Shown here: piece by piece, positions 18,880 to 26,429 of the stretch
How the letters are laid out: every line of letters starts with the position of its first letter
Position numbering within the stretch: position 1 is the first letter of the stretch
Source: Polaromonas sp.
GTDB taxonomy: Bacteria; Pseudomonadota; Gammaproteobacteria; Burkholderiales; Burkholderiaceae_C
Direction of reading: 5' to 3'
Assembly (NCBI GenBank): GCA_028292045.1
Contig: JAQGMZ010000181.1
Coordinates: 1 to 34,052 of the forward strand
DNA length: 34,052 nt
Program-made: the position numbers and the translations under genes
Notes under the pieces: model-generated
Told to the model about the DNA's origin: nothing
Seen by the model: only the letters and a program-made list of their open reading frames with translations
Databases searched by the model: none

Positions 18880-19349
18880 GCGTTATTGAATGGCGTTACC
18901 TGGCGTTCGACCAGCTGACCGCCAGCGAGCTATATGCCGTGCTTCAGTTGCGCAGCGAGGTGTTTGTCGTCGAGCAAGCCTGCATTTTTCAGGACATGGA
19001 CGGGACAGACCCCCAGGCCATGCATCTGCTGGGCAGCATGTCCAGCGGGTTGGTGGCCTATGCCCGGTGTTTTCGGGCAGGCATCAAGTTCCCCGAGGCC
19101 AGTATTGGCCGCGTGGTGACCCGAACTGCCGCGCGGGGCAATGGGGCAGGGCATGCCACGATGAAAAAAGCCATAGCCTGCCTGACGCAAGAGCGGGGCC
19201 TCCAGGCCATCCGGATCGGCGCACAGGCCCATCTTGCGGATTTTTACAGCCGGCACGGGTTTGAAAAGTCCGGACAGGTATATCTGGAGGACGGCATTGA
19301 CCACATTGAAATGCTGCGCCTGCCGCATGAATTAAGGAGTTGTAGATGA
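18876..19349 (+). CDS. elaA: ElaA-type GNAT family N-acetyltransferase
   Basis: GNAT acetyltransferase of the ElaA group, 157 residues, transferring acetyl from acetyl-CoA to an unknown amine. It begins MSVIEWRYLAFDQLTASELY and has the ElaA-typical LQLRSEVFVVEQACIFQDMD, then IGRVVTRTAARGNGAGHATM, which carries the acetyl-CoA-binding RGNGAG loop, and ADFYSRHGFEKSG. A much longer open frame covers this region, but its upstream part is a shadow of the GST gene; the ATG at 18876 overlaps the GST stop as ATGA. It also overlaps the following SDR by 4 bases, so three genes are tightly coupled. Confidence 0.9.
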   Translation: MSVIEWRYLAFDQLTASELYAVLQLRSEVFVVEQACIFQDMDGTDPQAMHLLGSMSSGLVAYARCFRAGIKFPEASIGRVVTRTAARGNGAGHATMKKAIACLTQERGLQAIRIGAQAHLADFYSRHGFEKSGQVYLEDGIDHIEMLRLPHELRSCR

Positions 19350-20251
19350 TCACGAATTTCAAAGGCAAGACAGCCGTGCTGACCGGTGCCGCATCGGGTT
19401 TTGGACTGGAATGCGCCCGGATCGGGGCAAGATTGGGCATGAACCTGGTACTGGTCGATGTGCAGCAGGATGCGCTGGACAGGGCCAGCGCAGAAATGAA
19501 GGGTTTGGGCGCGGATGTGCTGGCATTCAAACTCGACGTTTCCAGTGCCGAAGCGATGCAGTCCATGAGCCAGGCGGCGTTCCAGCGCTTCGGTGCGCCA
19601 CATTTCGTGTTCAACAATGCCGGGGTGGGTTCAGGCGGCCTGGTCTGGGAAAACACTGTCAAGGACTGGGAATGGGTGTTGGGCGTCAATCTGTGGGGCG
19701 TGATCCATGGCGTTCGGCTTTTCACGCCCATGATGCTGGAAGCTGCGGCCAGAGACCCTGCCTGGCAAGGCCATATTGTCAACACCGCCAGCATGGCCGG
19801 CTTGCTCAATCCGCCCAACATGGGCGTCTACAACGTCAGCAAGCACGCCGTCGTGTCCTTGAGCGAAACGCTGTACCAAGACCTGCGCCTGGTGAGCGAC
19901 CAGATCGGCGCCAGCGTGCTGTGCCCGTATTTTGTGCCCACGGGCATCAGCCAGAGCCAGCGCAACCGTCCTGCAGCGCTGAGCTCTGAAAAACCGACAC
20001 GCAGCCAGTTGATCGGCCAGGCCATGACCGACAAGGCCGTGGGTTCGGGCAAGGTCAGTGCAGCGGATGTCGCGCAAAAAGTGTTTGACGCCATGGCCAG
20101 CGACGAGTTTTATATCTTCAGCCACCCCAAGGCGCTGGGCAATGTGCAAAGCCGGATGGAGTGCATCCTGCAACAGACCAATCCGAGCGATCCATTCGCG
20201 GAACGCCTGGAGATCGGGCGTGACCTGAAGGCCGCGTTGCGGGCGAGTTGA
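19346..20251 (+). CDS. Short-chain dehydrogenase/reductase (SDR), second copy
   Basis: SDR of 301 residues, longer than the classical 250 because of a C-terminal region of about 60 residues after the fold. The cofactor loop TGAASGFG is at about 13-20, Asp38 ends the second strand (LVLVDVQ), which suggests NAD preference, NNAGVGSGG follows, and Ser149, Tyr162 and Lys166 (YNVSKHA) form the active site. The ATG follows AAGGAGT and overlaps elaA by 4 bases. It is not close to the SDR at 15322 and is probably not a recent duplicate. It appears to end the catabolic block. Confidence 0.9.
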   Translation: MITNFKGKTAVLTGAASGFGLECARIGARLGMNLVLVDVQQDALDRASAEMKGLGADVLAFKLDVSSAEAMQSMSQAAFQRFGAPHFVFNNAGVGSGGLVWENTVKDWEWVLGVNLWGVIHGVRLFTPMMLEAAARDPAWQGHIVNTASMAGLLNPPNMGVYNVSKHAVVSLSETLYQDLRLVSDQIGASVLCPYFVPTGISQSQRNRPAALSSEKPTRSQLIGQAMTDKAVGSGKVSAADVAQKVFDAMASDEFYIFSHPKALGNVQSRMECILQQTNPSDPFAERLEIGRDLKAALRAS

Positions 20252-20308
20252 GCGGCTTTCATTGCCTGCATGCCGAGCAATGACTGCACTTCTCCATGTC
20301 TGCAGGTG

Positions 20309-20464
20309 TCATACCCGGATACCTGCTGCCCAGATGCCGAAAATCATCAACACGCAGACAATCAATATTGCCGCAAGTGACAGCCGCAGTTGCAAACGGC
20401 GTTTTCGGTGCGACCGGTTGTCACGGTAGTCGCGATAATCCCAGTTGCTGCGTCGTTCAATCAT
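20309..20464 (-). CDS. Possible 51-residue single-pass membrane protein
   Basis: A short frame on the minus strand, ATG at 20464 and TGA at 20309-20311. It encodes a very basic, aromatic N-terminus (MIERRSNWDYRDYRDNRSHR) followed by one strongly hydrophobic helix (about 28-48, LSLAAILIVCVLMIFGIWAA). This polarity is that of a small inner-membrane protein with an inside N-terminus. No good ribosome site is visible and no family is recognised. Conservation of the frame would decide whether it is real. Confidence 0.4.
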   Translation of the reverse strand: MIERRSNWDYRDYRDNRSHRKRRLQLRLSLAAILIVCVLMIFGIWAAGIRV

Positions 20465-20866
20465 GATGAGCAAGCAGCAGATAAAGGTGTCGTGAATTTC
20501 ATGACTTCAGTTTCCTTGAGATCCGGTTTTCTTCCTATCACTCCAACCGGGTACTCAGTAATGTTGTTTTATTCGGTCCAAGGTCAACCGTTCCGAGTGA
20601 AATAATTACCATTTCAGGGCTTATTGAGGGAATTTTGGCCGGTCCATGTGTCAGTAGTTGTATGAAATTTGAGTAATCAAACGTAATTGAGGCCTTTGGC
20701 CGATAGCTTTTCCCCCTGTTTTGCGTATCAATACACTCTACGGTGTAAGCATGGGAAGTTAATAAGTAACAATTTTCTAAACAGAGACCCGTAAAAGTCA
20801 GTAAGCTGACTGGCATCTTTCTCATGCATGAACAATCTGTTGGAAGAAACGCAAGGGAGGAAATCT
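20465..20866. other. AT-rich upstream region of the response regulator
   Basis: About 400 bases with no supported gene, distinctly richer in A and T than its neighbours. It contains the palindrome AGTCAGTAAGCTGACT (20796-20811; 6-base arms around TAAG) about 55 bases before the regulator's ATG, and several TTGA/TCAA words (for example around 20670-20690). It is best read as a promoter and regulatory region, perhaps autoregulated. No exact promoter boxes can be assigned with confidence. Confidence 0.4.
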
Positions 20867-21655
20867 ATGGAACTTCGTAATGATTCGCAAGCTGCTTCGG
20901 ACTTTTTGATCAAAAGCAGTTCAACGCCGTCTAATCAAAATTTGGCGCCGCACAGCGGCCTGCCATCCATGTGGCCCGGTTTTTTGACAGGACAGGCTGA
21001 ACAACCGGTCCGGGTGCTTTTGATTGACGATGATCCGCACATGAGCCGGGTGATTGCGCACGAATTGCTGGCCGACTTGCGCATCAACCTTCTTGGCCAG
21101 GGCAGCAGCGTCAAGGAAGGACGCCGCCTGATCAGCCAGAATGAGTTCGATGTGATGCTGGTCGACCTCAACCTGGGCGATGGCACTGGATTTGCGCTGA
21201 TCGAATACATGAAGACCGTTCGCCCCATGGCCGAGGCCATCGTGATTTCCGCCATGGAAGACGAGCAGCATGCCCTGCATGCCTTTGAACTGGGCGCTAC
21301 CGGCTACCTGGTGAAAAACTCATGGTTTGGCAGCTTTCCCCAAGCTGTGCTCCAGGTGGTCAATGGCGGAGCTTCCATTACGCCCAATCTTGCGCGCCGC
21401 CTGCTCAACAAGTTCGAGCAACCCCAGACCAGCGCCCAGGCGCTGCAGGAAAGCAAGAGCAAGGAAAAATTGTCGGAACGCGAAAAACAGGTTCTTAAAC
21501 TGGTCGCATCGGGCTACACCAGCACTGAAATTGGATCGCGGTTGATCATCAGTGCGCAAACGGTCAACACCCACATCAAAAACATCTACCGCAAGCTCAA
21601 TGTCCGGACACGCGCGCAGGCTGTCAGCTTTGCAGCAAGCCGCGGGCTGTTTTGA
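20867..21655 (+). CDS. Orphan NarL/LuxR-type two-component response regulator
   Basis: Response regulator of 262 residues. An N-terminal tail of about 45 residues, rich in polar amino acids, precedes the receiver domain, which starts VRVLLIDDDPHMSRV. The acidic pocket is Asp54-56, the phosphorylation site is Asp100 (MLVDLNLGDG) and the conserved Lys is 150 (YLVKNSW). The C-terminal LuxR helix-turn-helix (about 200-257) reads KLSEREKQVLKLVASGYTST onward. The ATG at 20867 is preferred to one at 20828 because AGGGAGG sits 6 bases before it. No histidine kinase is encoded in the window, so its partner is elsewhere. Confidence 0.92.
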   Translation: MELRNDSQAASDFLIKSSSTPSNQNLAPHSGLPSMWPGFLTGQAEQPVRVLLIDDDPHMSRVIAHELLADLRINLLGQGSSVKEGRRLISQNEFDVMLVDLNLGDGTGFALIEYMKTVRPMAEAIVISAMEDEQHALHAFELGATGYLVKNSWFGSFPQAVLQVVNGGASITPNLARRLLNKFEQPQTSAQALQESKSKEKLSEREKQVLKLVASGYTSTEIGSRLIISAQTVNTHIKNIYRKLNVRTRAQAVSFAASRGLF

Positions 21656-21729
21656 CCGCGGTTTCGGGAGTCATGCAGCTGAAAATGAAAATGCTTTAAT
21701 GCATTTTCGTTTTCACCCAGCCCAATCCA

Positions 21730-22539
21730 TTGCGTACCCTTACTCACGCACTTCAACCCAGCAGACTGATTGCCAAGCGCCGCGGTTTTCTTAGCGCCTG
21801 TTTGATCGCCCTAAGCTTTTTCGTGCTGCCTGCCCTTCAGGCTGCACCGGGCACCGGCCAACAATGTACAGACAGGTTGGATGCCCCAACCGGCCAACGT
21901 CCGGACAGCACGCCAAATTGCTTTGAATTGCAGGAGTTTGAGCCCTCGGGCGGCCGGTCAATGCCCCGGGTGCTGGTGGTGTTCATCGGCGAAACCAATC
22001 GAAGCAAAATCGGTTTCTCTCACGCGACTGCTACAGCTTCTGAATTGTCAAAAAGGCTGAATGTCTTGGTCGTGAATTTACAGCGCGGCATGACATTCGA
22101 ACAGCCAGGCAATTCAAGCATCTTGCAAAGCATTTACCCGGTTGAAGACGTTGCCAAGGTGGCTGGTGCCACGGACAGGCTGCGCGGCATGCATCCCGGC
22201 AAGAAAATATTGCTGATCGCCCACTCGGACAGCGCCGCCATGGCTGCGCAGTTGCCTGGGCGTTTCCCCGGCAGTGCCGATGCGTATTTATTGGCGGGTT
22301 GCCTGTGCAACCATGCGCCGTTGCGCAGTATGCCGCCCGACACCCGGATCGCATTGCTGGTGGGAACCAATGACGACAAAACGCCAGCCAACTTCAGCGA
22401 GACTTACCTGGCTGCCCTGCGTGTCCAGGGCGTCAAGACGCGCCTGACGTATGCGGTGGGCGCAACGCATGTATCGGTGGTCCGGTCTCCTGAATTTTTC
22501 ATGCTGGCTGAAAAAATGGTTGAAGCGTTGGCGCCATAA
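21730..22539 (+). CDS. Secreted alpha/beta-hydrolase-like protein, function unknown
   Basis: About 269 residues from a TTG at 21730; no suitable ATG exists before the conserved part. A signal peptide is evident (basic MRTLTHALQPSRLIAKRRG, hydrophobic FLSACLIALSFFVLPALQA, cleavage near APGTG). The mature part has PRVLVVFIGETN, a nucleophile-elbow-like ILLIAHSDSAAM, RIALLVGTNDDKTP (possible Asp) and VGATHVSVV (possible His), an order that fits an alpha/beta hydrolase with a Ser-Asp-His triad, although the elbow AHSDS lacks the usual first Gly. Several Cys residues suggest disulfides. It is followed by a thioredoxin-like lipoprotein after 54 bases. The family is not recognised. Confidence 0.65.
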   Translation: MRTLTHALQPSRLIAKRRGFLSACLIALSFFVLPALQAAPGTGQQCTDRLDAPTGQRPDSTPNCFELQEFEPSGGRSMPRVLVVFIGETNRSKIGFSHATATASELSKRLNVLVVNLQRGMTFEQPGNSSILQSIYPVEDVAKVAGATDRLRGMHPGKKILLIAHSDSAAMAAQLPGRFPGSADAYLLAGCLCNHAPLRSMPPDTRIALLVGTNDDKTPANFSETYLAALRVQGVKTRLTYAVGATHVSVVRSPEFFMLAEKMVEALAP

Positions 22540-22593
22540 AATTTTGTTCAATTCTCCACCTCACCCATCAACCTTTCATTTTTTCATTCGACC

Positions 22594-23226
22594 ATGACCT
22601 CAAACAGCGCGCTGACAACGAAACTCGTAGCCTGGGCAGTCATCACGTCCAGTTTGTTGCTGGCGGCGTGCAGCGAATCTACAAATTCCGGAGTGGTCAA
22701 AACGGCTGAGCCCACCGGCATCTCGCCAGCCTCAGTGGCCGCATTGGCCGCGCAGGCGACAGGTTTTGCAGTGGGTTCCCAAATGAGTGCCCGCACGGCC
22801 TATGTGTTTTTTGATGCCCAATGTTCTCACTGCGGCGACTTGTGGAATGCCGCCAAACCGCTTAAATCCCAAATAAAGCTTGTGTGGATTCCTGTAGGCA
22901 TCATCAATGCCGCCAGCACATCACAAGGCGCAACCCTGCTTGCCGCTGCGGATCCGGTCGCCGAGATGGAAAAGCACGAAGCATCCCTGCTGGGCCGGCA
23001 AGGCGGTATCAGTTCGGCAACAGGCATTGACGCACAAAAAGCCGCAGTTGCCAAAAATACAGAACTGATGGGGCAATTCGGCCTGACTTCCATTCCTGCC
23101 ATTGTGGGCACCAATTCCCAAACCGGAGCCATGGTCCGGCAAGAGGGTGCCATGCCGACCGCAGCGCTTGCAAAATTGCTGGGCCTGGACATGCCGCCAC
23201 AGCAGATGATTCCGGCTGGAAAGTAG
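22594..23226 (+). CDS. Lipoprotein with thioredoxin/DsbG-like domain
   Basis: Predicted periplasmic lipoprotein of 210 residues. The lipobox LLAAC places the lipidated Cys at 26. The thioredoxin-like domain starts near residue 67 (ARTAYVFFDAQCSHCGDLW) with the redox motif Cys77-Ser-His-Cys80, followed by the WIPVGIINA strand and the cis-Pro loop TSIPAIVG. The pattern is that of the DsbC/DsbG C-terminal domain without the N-terminal dimerisation domain. It may act as a thiol-disulfide isomerase or reductase; the preceding Cys-containing secreted protein is a possible client. The DsbD partner is not in the window. Confidence 0.8.
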   Translation: MTSNSALTTKLVAWAVITSSLLLAACSESTNSGVVKTAEPTGISPASVAALAAQATGFAVGSQMSARTAYVFFDAQCSHCGDLWNAAKPLKSQIKLVWIPVGIINAASTSQGATLLAAADPVAEMEKHEASLLGRQGGISSATGIDAQKAAVAKNTELMGQFGLTSIPAIVGTNSQTGAMVRQEGAMPTAALAKLLGLDMPPQQMIPAGK

Positions 23227-23322
23227 CTGCCGTTTCGCTGTACAGCTTTTTATCATTTCAATCCATTTTTAAAAACTTTGTCAGCAGCAGCACACGACGG
23301 CTTTTAAAGGGCCAAATCGCGT

Positions 23323-24552
23323 TTAAAAAAGAATACGGCTGCGAATGGTGCCCTGAACCATTGACAGTTTGGCAAGCACCGTTTCGGAATGCGCCGCATC
23401 AATGTCAATCACCACGTAACCGACGGACTCGCTGGTTTGCAGATACTGCGAAGCGATGTTGATGTGGTTGTCCGAAAACACCCGGTTGATCTCCGACAGC
23501 ACGCCCGGCACATTGCGGTGTATGTGCAGCACACGATGCTTGCCCGGGTGGGCGGGCAAGGCCACTTCCGGAAAATTGACAGATGAGGTCGAAGTGCCGT
23601 TGTCGCTGTACTTGACCAGCTTTTCCGCAACCTCGATGCCAATATTGGCCTGCGCCTCCATCGTCGATCCGCCCACGTGCGGCGTCAGGATTACATTGTC
23701 CAGGCCGCGCAAGGGCGACTCAAAGCTGTCCTTGTTGCTCCGCGGCTCGACTGGAAACACATCGATGGCCGCGCCCAGCAATCTTTTAGCCCGCAACGCC
23801 TGAGCCAGCGGCTCGATCTCGACCACCGTGCCGCGTGAAGCATTGATGAGCACGCTTCCAGGCTTCATGGCCGCAATCTGATCGGCTCCCATCATCCATT
23901 GGGTGGACTGGGTTTCCGGCACATGCAGGGTCACCACATCAGCTTGCCCCAGCAATGCAGCCAGGCTGCCAACCTGCTGCGCGTTGCCTAAAGGCAGTTT
24001 GGTGACCACGTCAAAAAAGATGACGCGCATTCCAAGGCCTTCAGCCAGCACTGACAACTGGGTGCCTATGGAGCCATAACCCACGATGCCCAGTGTCTTG
24101 CCCCGTATTTCGTAAGCGTTTTCAGCCGATTTCATCCAGCCACCCCGGTGGGCTGCGGCACTTTTTTCAGGAACGCCACGGAGCAGCAAAATTGCTTCAG
24201 CCAATACCAGCTCGGCAACTGAGCGGGTATTGGAAAACGGCGCATTGAACACGGCGATCCCACGCTCACGCGCAGCAACCAGGTCCACCTGATTGGTGCC
24301 GATGCAGAAGCAGCCGACTGCAACCAGCCTGGAGGCGTGGGCCAGTACGTCCGCAGTCAGTTGCGTCCGGGAACGGATGCCCAGAAAGTGAACATCCGCA
24401 ATCTTGCGTTTGAGCTCATCGTCCGGCAATGCGCCCGCCAGGCTTTCAATGTGCATGTAGCCGGCTGCCTCCAGCACGTTTTTGGCAGAAGCGTCAATTC
24501 CTTCCAAAAGCAAAAATTTGATTTTGTTTTTATCAGTCGAAGTTTTGAGCAT
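23323..24552 (-). CDS. serA: D-3-phosphoglycerate dehydrogenase
   Basis: First enzyme of serine biosynthesis, oxidising 3-phosphoglycerate with NAD. The 409 residues match the Escherichia coli-type SerA in length and layout: NAD loop GIVGYGSIGTQ (about 155-165), catalytic Arg240 (NASRGTVVE), Glu269 (DVFPVEP) and His292 (LTPHVGGST), numbered as in the E. coli enzyme. A C-terminal ACT domain (about 335-409; HRVLHIHRNVPGVLSEIN) usually gives serine feedback inhibition. It is convergent with the lipoprotein gene and separated from it by 96 bases without a clear terminator. Confidence 0.96.
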   Translation of the reverse strand: MLKTSTDKNKIKFLLLEGIDASAKNVLEAAGYMHIESLAGALPDDELKRKIADVHFLGIRSRTQLTADVLAHASRLVAVGCFCIGTNQVDLVAARERGIAVFNAPFSNTRSVAELVLAEAILLLRGVPEKSAAAHRGGWMKSAENAYEIRGKTLGIVGYGSIGTQLSVLAEGLGMRVIFFDVVTKLPLGNAQQVGSLAALLGQADVVTLHVPETQSTQWMMGADQIAAMKPGSVLINASRGTVVEIEPLAQALRAKRLLGAAIDVFPVEPRSNKDSFESPLRGLDNVILTPHVGGSTMEAQANIGIEVAEKLVKYSDNGTSTSSVNFPEVALPAHPGKHRVLHIHRNVPGVLSEINRVFSDNHINIASQYLQTSESVGYVVIDIDAAHSETVLAKLSMVQGTIRSRILF

Positions 24553-24635
24553 GTGAATTTCCGAAAATGAAGTAGATCCAGGCTCCAGTATCCAGCGTCG
24601 TGGCCTTGGCAGCCGGTGCAGGCGAACTTGTCCCT

Positions 24636-24649
24636 GATCTTGGAAGATC
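24636..24649. promoter_or_regulatory. 14-bp perfect palindrome upstream of serA
   Basis: GATCTTGGAAGATC has 6-base arms around GG and lies 84-97 bases upstream of the serA start, in the divergent serA/tRNA spacer. It could be an operator for serA. A short T-rich run follows it on the plus strand, but the 2-base loop argues against a terminator. Otherwise the 24553-24795 spacer shows nothing definite. Confidence 0.25.
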
Positions 24650-24795
24650 TGCTTTTTCTTTAAGCGTGATGCGCCACCATAACTTGCTAGTACATCTGAT
24701 CGAACAATCGCCTTCCGTTTTTAGGATGAAAATTGGATGAAAGGCTTAAACATTCCTCAAACTCGTGCCCGTGGGGTATGCCTGAAAATTCACGC

Positions 24796-24801
24796 TATAA
24801 T
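24796..24801 (+). promoter_or_regulatory. Consensus -10 box of the tRNA-Asn promoter
   Basis: A perfect TATAAT ending 12 bases before the mature tRNA 5' end, the spacing expected for a short tRNA leader. No strong TTGACA-like -35 is visible 16-18 bases upstream. Confidence 0.65.
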
Positions 24802-24813
24802 CAAAGGCTAGAT

Positions 24814-24889
24814 TCCTCAATAGCTCAGTTGGTAGAGCGCCGGACTGTTAATCCGTAGGTCCCTGGTTCGAGCCCAGGTTGAGGAGCCA
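24814..24889 (+). tRNA. tRNA-Asn (anticodon GTT)
   Basis: A 76-base cloverleaf including an encoded CCA. The acceptor arms TCCTCAA and TTGAGGA pair perfectly, with G as discriminator; the D arm is GCTC/GAGC, the anticodon loop CTGTTAA (anticodon at 24847-24849) and the T arm CCTGG-TTCGAGC-CCAGG. The top pair of the anticodon stem (positions 27-43) is a C-T mismatch; the other four pairs hold. It is a single tRNA followed by its own terminator. Confidence 0.97.
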
Positions 24890-24909
24890 GAATAAGCCGT
24901 ACAGGCAGT

Positions 24910-24944
24910 AAAACCCCATTATTTTTTGAGTAATGGGGTTTTTT
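24910..24944 (+). terminator. Strong intrinsic terminator after tRNA-Asn
   Basis: A 12-base perfect stem (AAAACCCCATTA / TAATGGGGTTTT) around the loop TTTTTTGAG, ending in a run of six T. It ends the tRNA transcript 21 bases downstream of CCA and isolates the sen locus from it. Confidence 0.92.
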
Positions 24945-25166
24945 CTTGCCTGTGCAATTGAAGGGTAGTTCGTCAGGCAATTTCGGTAGCCGTTCTGATC
25001 GGTGATGCAGCCAGCAACAGCACTAAAATAGCATGCATGAAAAGCTGTGAAAAGGCAGCAGCATGCCGATCGACCACTGCATCAACGCAACAGCAATCTC
25101 ATGAACAATTGCGAATGTCAGCGCCAATGCTGCTGATAGCCAAAGCGCAATTACAGGTTGGCCGCG

Positions 25167-26360
25167 GTGGTTGACTCGCGTCAGCTCTGCGGCGATGGGT
25201 TGGCCGATGCCCTGCGCGATTCCCGCAGGCGAACCATTTCACTGATCAGCGACCTGTCTGCTGCGCAGTGGAGGCCGGCGCAACAGACAGGCATCAACCC
25301 GATTGCCTGGGAACTTGCCCATCTCGCCTGGTTTGCGGAGTTCTGGATTTTGCGCGGCCCGCATCACCGCGACCTCGACGGACTTGCGCATGCACGACAG
25401 CAGCCCCGTTTTGCCGGACCTGACGCGCTGTTTGACTCGGCTCGACTGGCGCATGCACAACGCTGGGATGAAGCCATGCCCGCCCGCGCTGAGCTGGGCG
25501 CCATGCTGTCCGGTCAGCTGGATGCCTGCATCGAGGCGCTGCCGCCTGCAGGCCTCCATCCAGAGTCAGCGAGAGAGCAGTTTTACTTTCACCGCCTGGC
25601 GCTTTTTCATGAAGATATGCACGGCGAAGCCTTTTGCTGGTTGCGCGCAGCGCTGGGCTATCCGGCTCCCCCGGGCATGACCATGCCCCTGGTTGGCCGC
25701 AGCGCAGCCTTGACTGTGAAGGGCGCAAGCGTCTGGACGGGCTACAGCCATGCTTTTCCGGGATTTACGTTTGACAACGAATACCCTGGCCGATCCGGTT
25801 GGCTGCATGACTTTGAAATCGACAGCGCACCTGTATCGGCAGGCGCTTTTTTGCGTTTTGTGGAAGCGGGCGGCTATGAAGTGCCTGCTTACTGGCCGCT
25901 GGACGCTGGTGCCTGGCGGGCTGAGTCTGGCGACCCCCATCCCCGGCGCTGGCGGCGCACGGGCGCATCAGAATGGGAAATGCGCTGGTTTGATCAATGG
26001 GTGCCTCTTGAGCTTGCGGCGCCGGTCATGCATCTGAACGCCTTTGAAGCACAAGCCTATTGCCTGTGGGCCAACCGGCGCCTGCCGACGGCCAGTGAAT
26101 GGGAGCACTCGGCGCTAACCCAGCCAGCATTTGAATGGGGCTACGGTGTATGGGAATGGATGTCGGATCCGTTCGAACCTTACCCCGGGTTCACGCCAGG
26201 GCCTTACCGTGAATACTCGCAGCCCTGGTTTGGCAATCACCGTGAATTGCGCGGCGGTGCATTTGCAACCCATGCTCGCATGCACAACCCGCGTTATCGC
26301 AATTTTTTCCAGCCGCATCGCAACGATATATTTTCAGGCTTTCGGACGGCAGCGCTGTAA
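25167..26360 (+). CDS. senA: Selenoneine synthase SenA (EgtB-like nonheme iron enzyme)
   Basis: Predicted iron- and oxygen-dependent enzyme that joins a selenosugar to hercynine, the C-Se bond-forming step of selenoneine synthesis. About 397 residues: an N-terminal DinB-like domain (about 15-160) with the EgtB iron motif HEDMHGE (H-x3-H-x-E) and an earlier ELAHLAWFAEFWI helix, then a formylglycine-generating-enzyme-like domain (about 185-397) with LPTASEWEHSAL, GYGVWEWMSDPFEPY, ELRGGAFATHARM and a final FSGFRTAAL. EgtB would be the alternative, but no egtA, egtC or egtD is nearby, while senB- and senC-like genes are. The frame is open to a TTG at 25158; the GTG at 25167 is preferred because ACAGG lies 9 bases before it. 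It is convergent with the importer operon. Confidence 0.85.
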   Translation: MVDSRQLCGDGLADALRDSRRRTISLISDLSAAQWRPAQQTGINPIAWELAHLAWFAEFWILRGPHHRDLDGLAHARQQPRFAGPDALFDSARLAHAQRWDEAMPARAELGAMLSGQLDACIEALPPAGLHPESAREQFYFHRLALFHEDMHGEAFCWLRAALGYPAPPGMTMPLVGRSAALTVKGASVWTGYSHAFPGFTFDNEYPGRSGWLHDFEIDSAPVSAGAFLRFVEAGGYEVPAYWPLDAGAWRAESGDPHPRRWRRTGASEWEMRWFDQWVPLELAAPVMHLNAFEAQAYCLWANRRLPTASEWEHSALTQPAFEWGYGVWEWMSDPFEPYPGFTPGPYREYSQPWFGNHRELRGGAFATHARMHNPRYRNFFQPHRNDIFSGFRTAAL

Positions 26361-26429
26361 GACCATTGCCGGGTGCACCGATGCGCAGTGGTTGCATGGC
26401 CATAAAAGCGGCGAATCTTGAAACAACAT

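Noticed and set aside
20390-20605. Plus-strand 71-codon frame in the same spacer
   Set aside because: It overlaps the better minus-strand small membrane protein candidate and has no coherent protein pattern.
20538-20825. Minus-strand 95-codon frame in the AT-rich spacer
   Set aside because: It lies across the probable promoter of the response regulator, has no ribosome site or recognisable domain, and base composition makes it unconvincing.
24814-24944. tRNA-Asn as an integration site for a genomic island containing the sen locus
   Set aside because: No integrase and no second copy of the tRNA 3' end was seen in the window.
25167-26360. Ergothioneine EgtB
   Set aside because: The EgtB iron motif is present, but egtA, egtC and egtD are missing and senB/senC homologues are present, so SenA fits better. 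A phylogeny would settle it.
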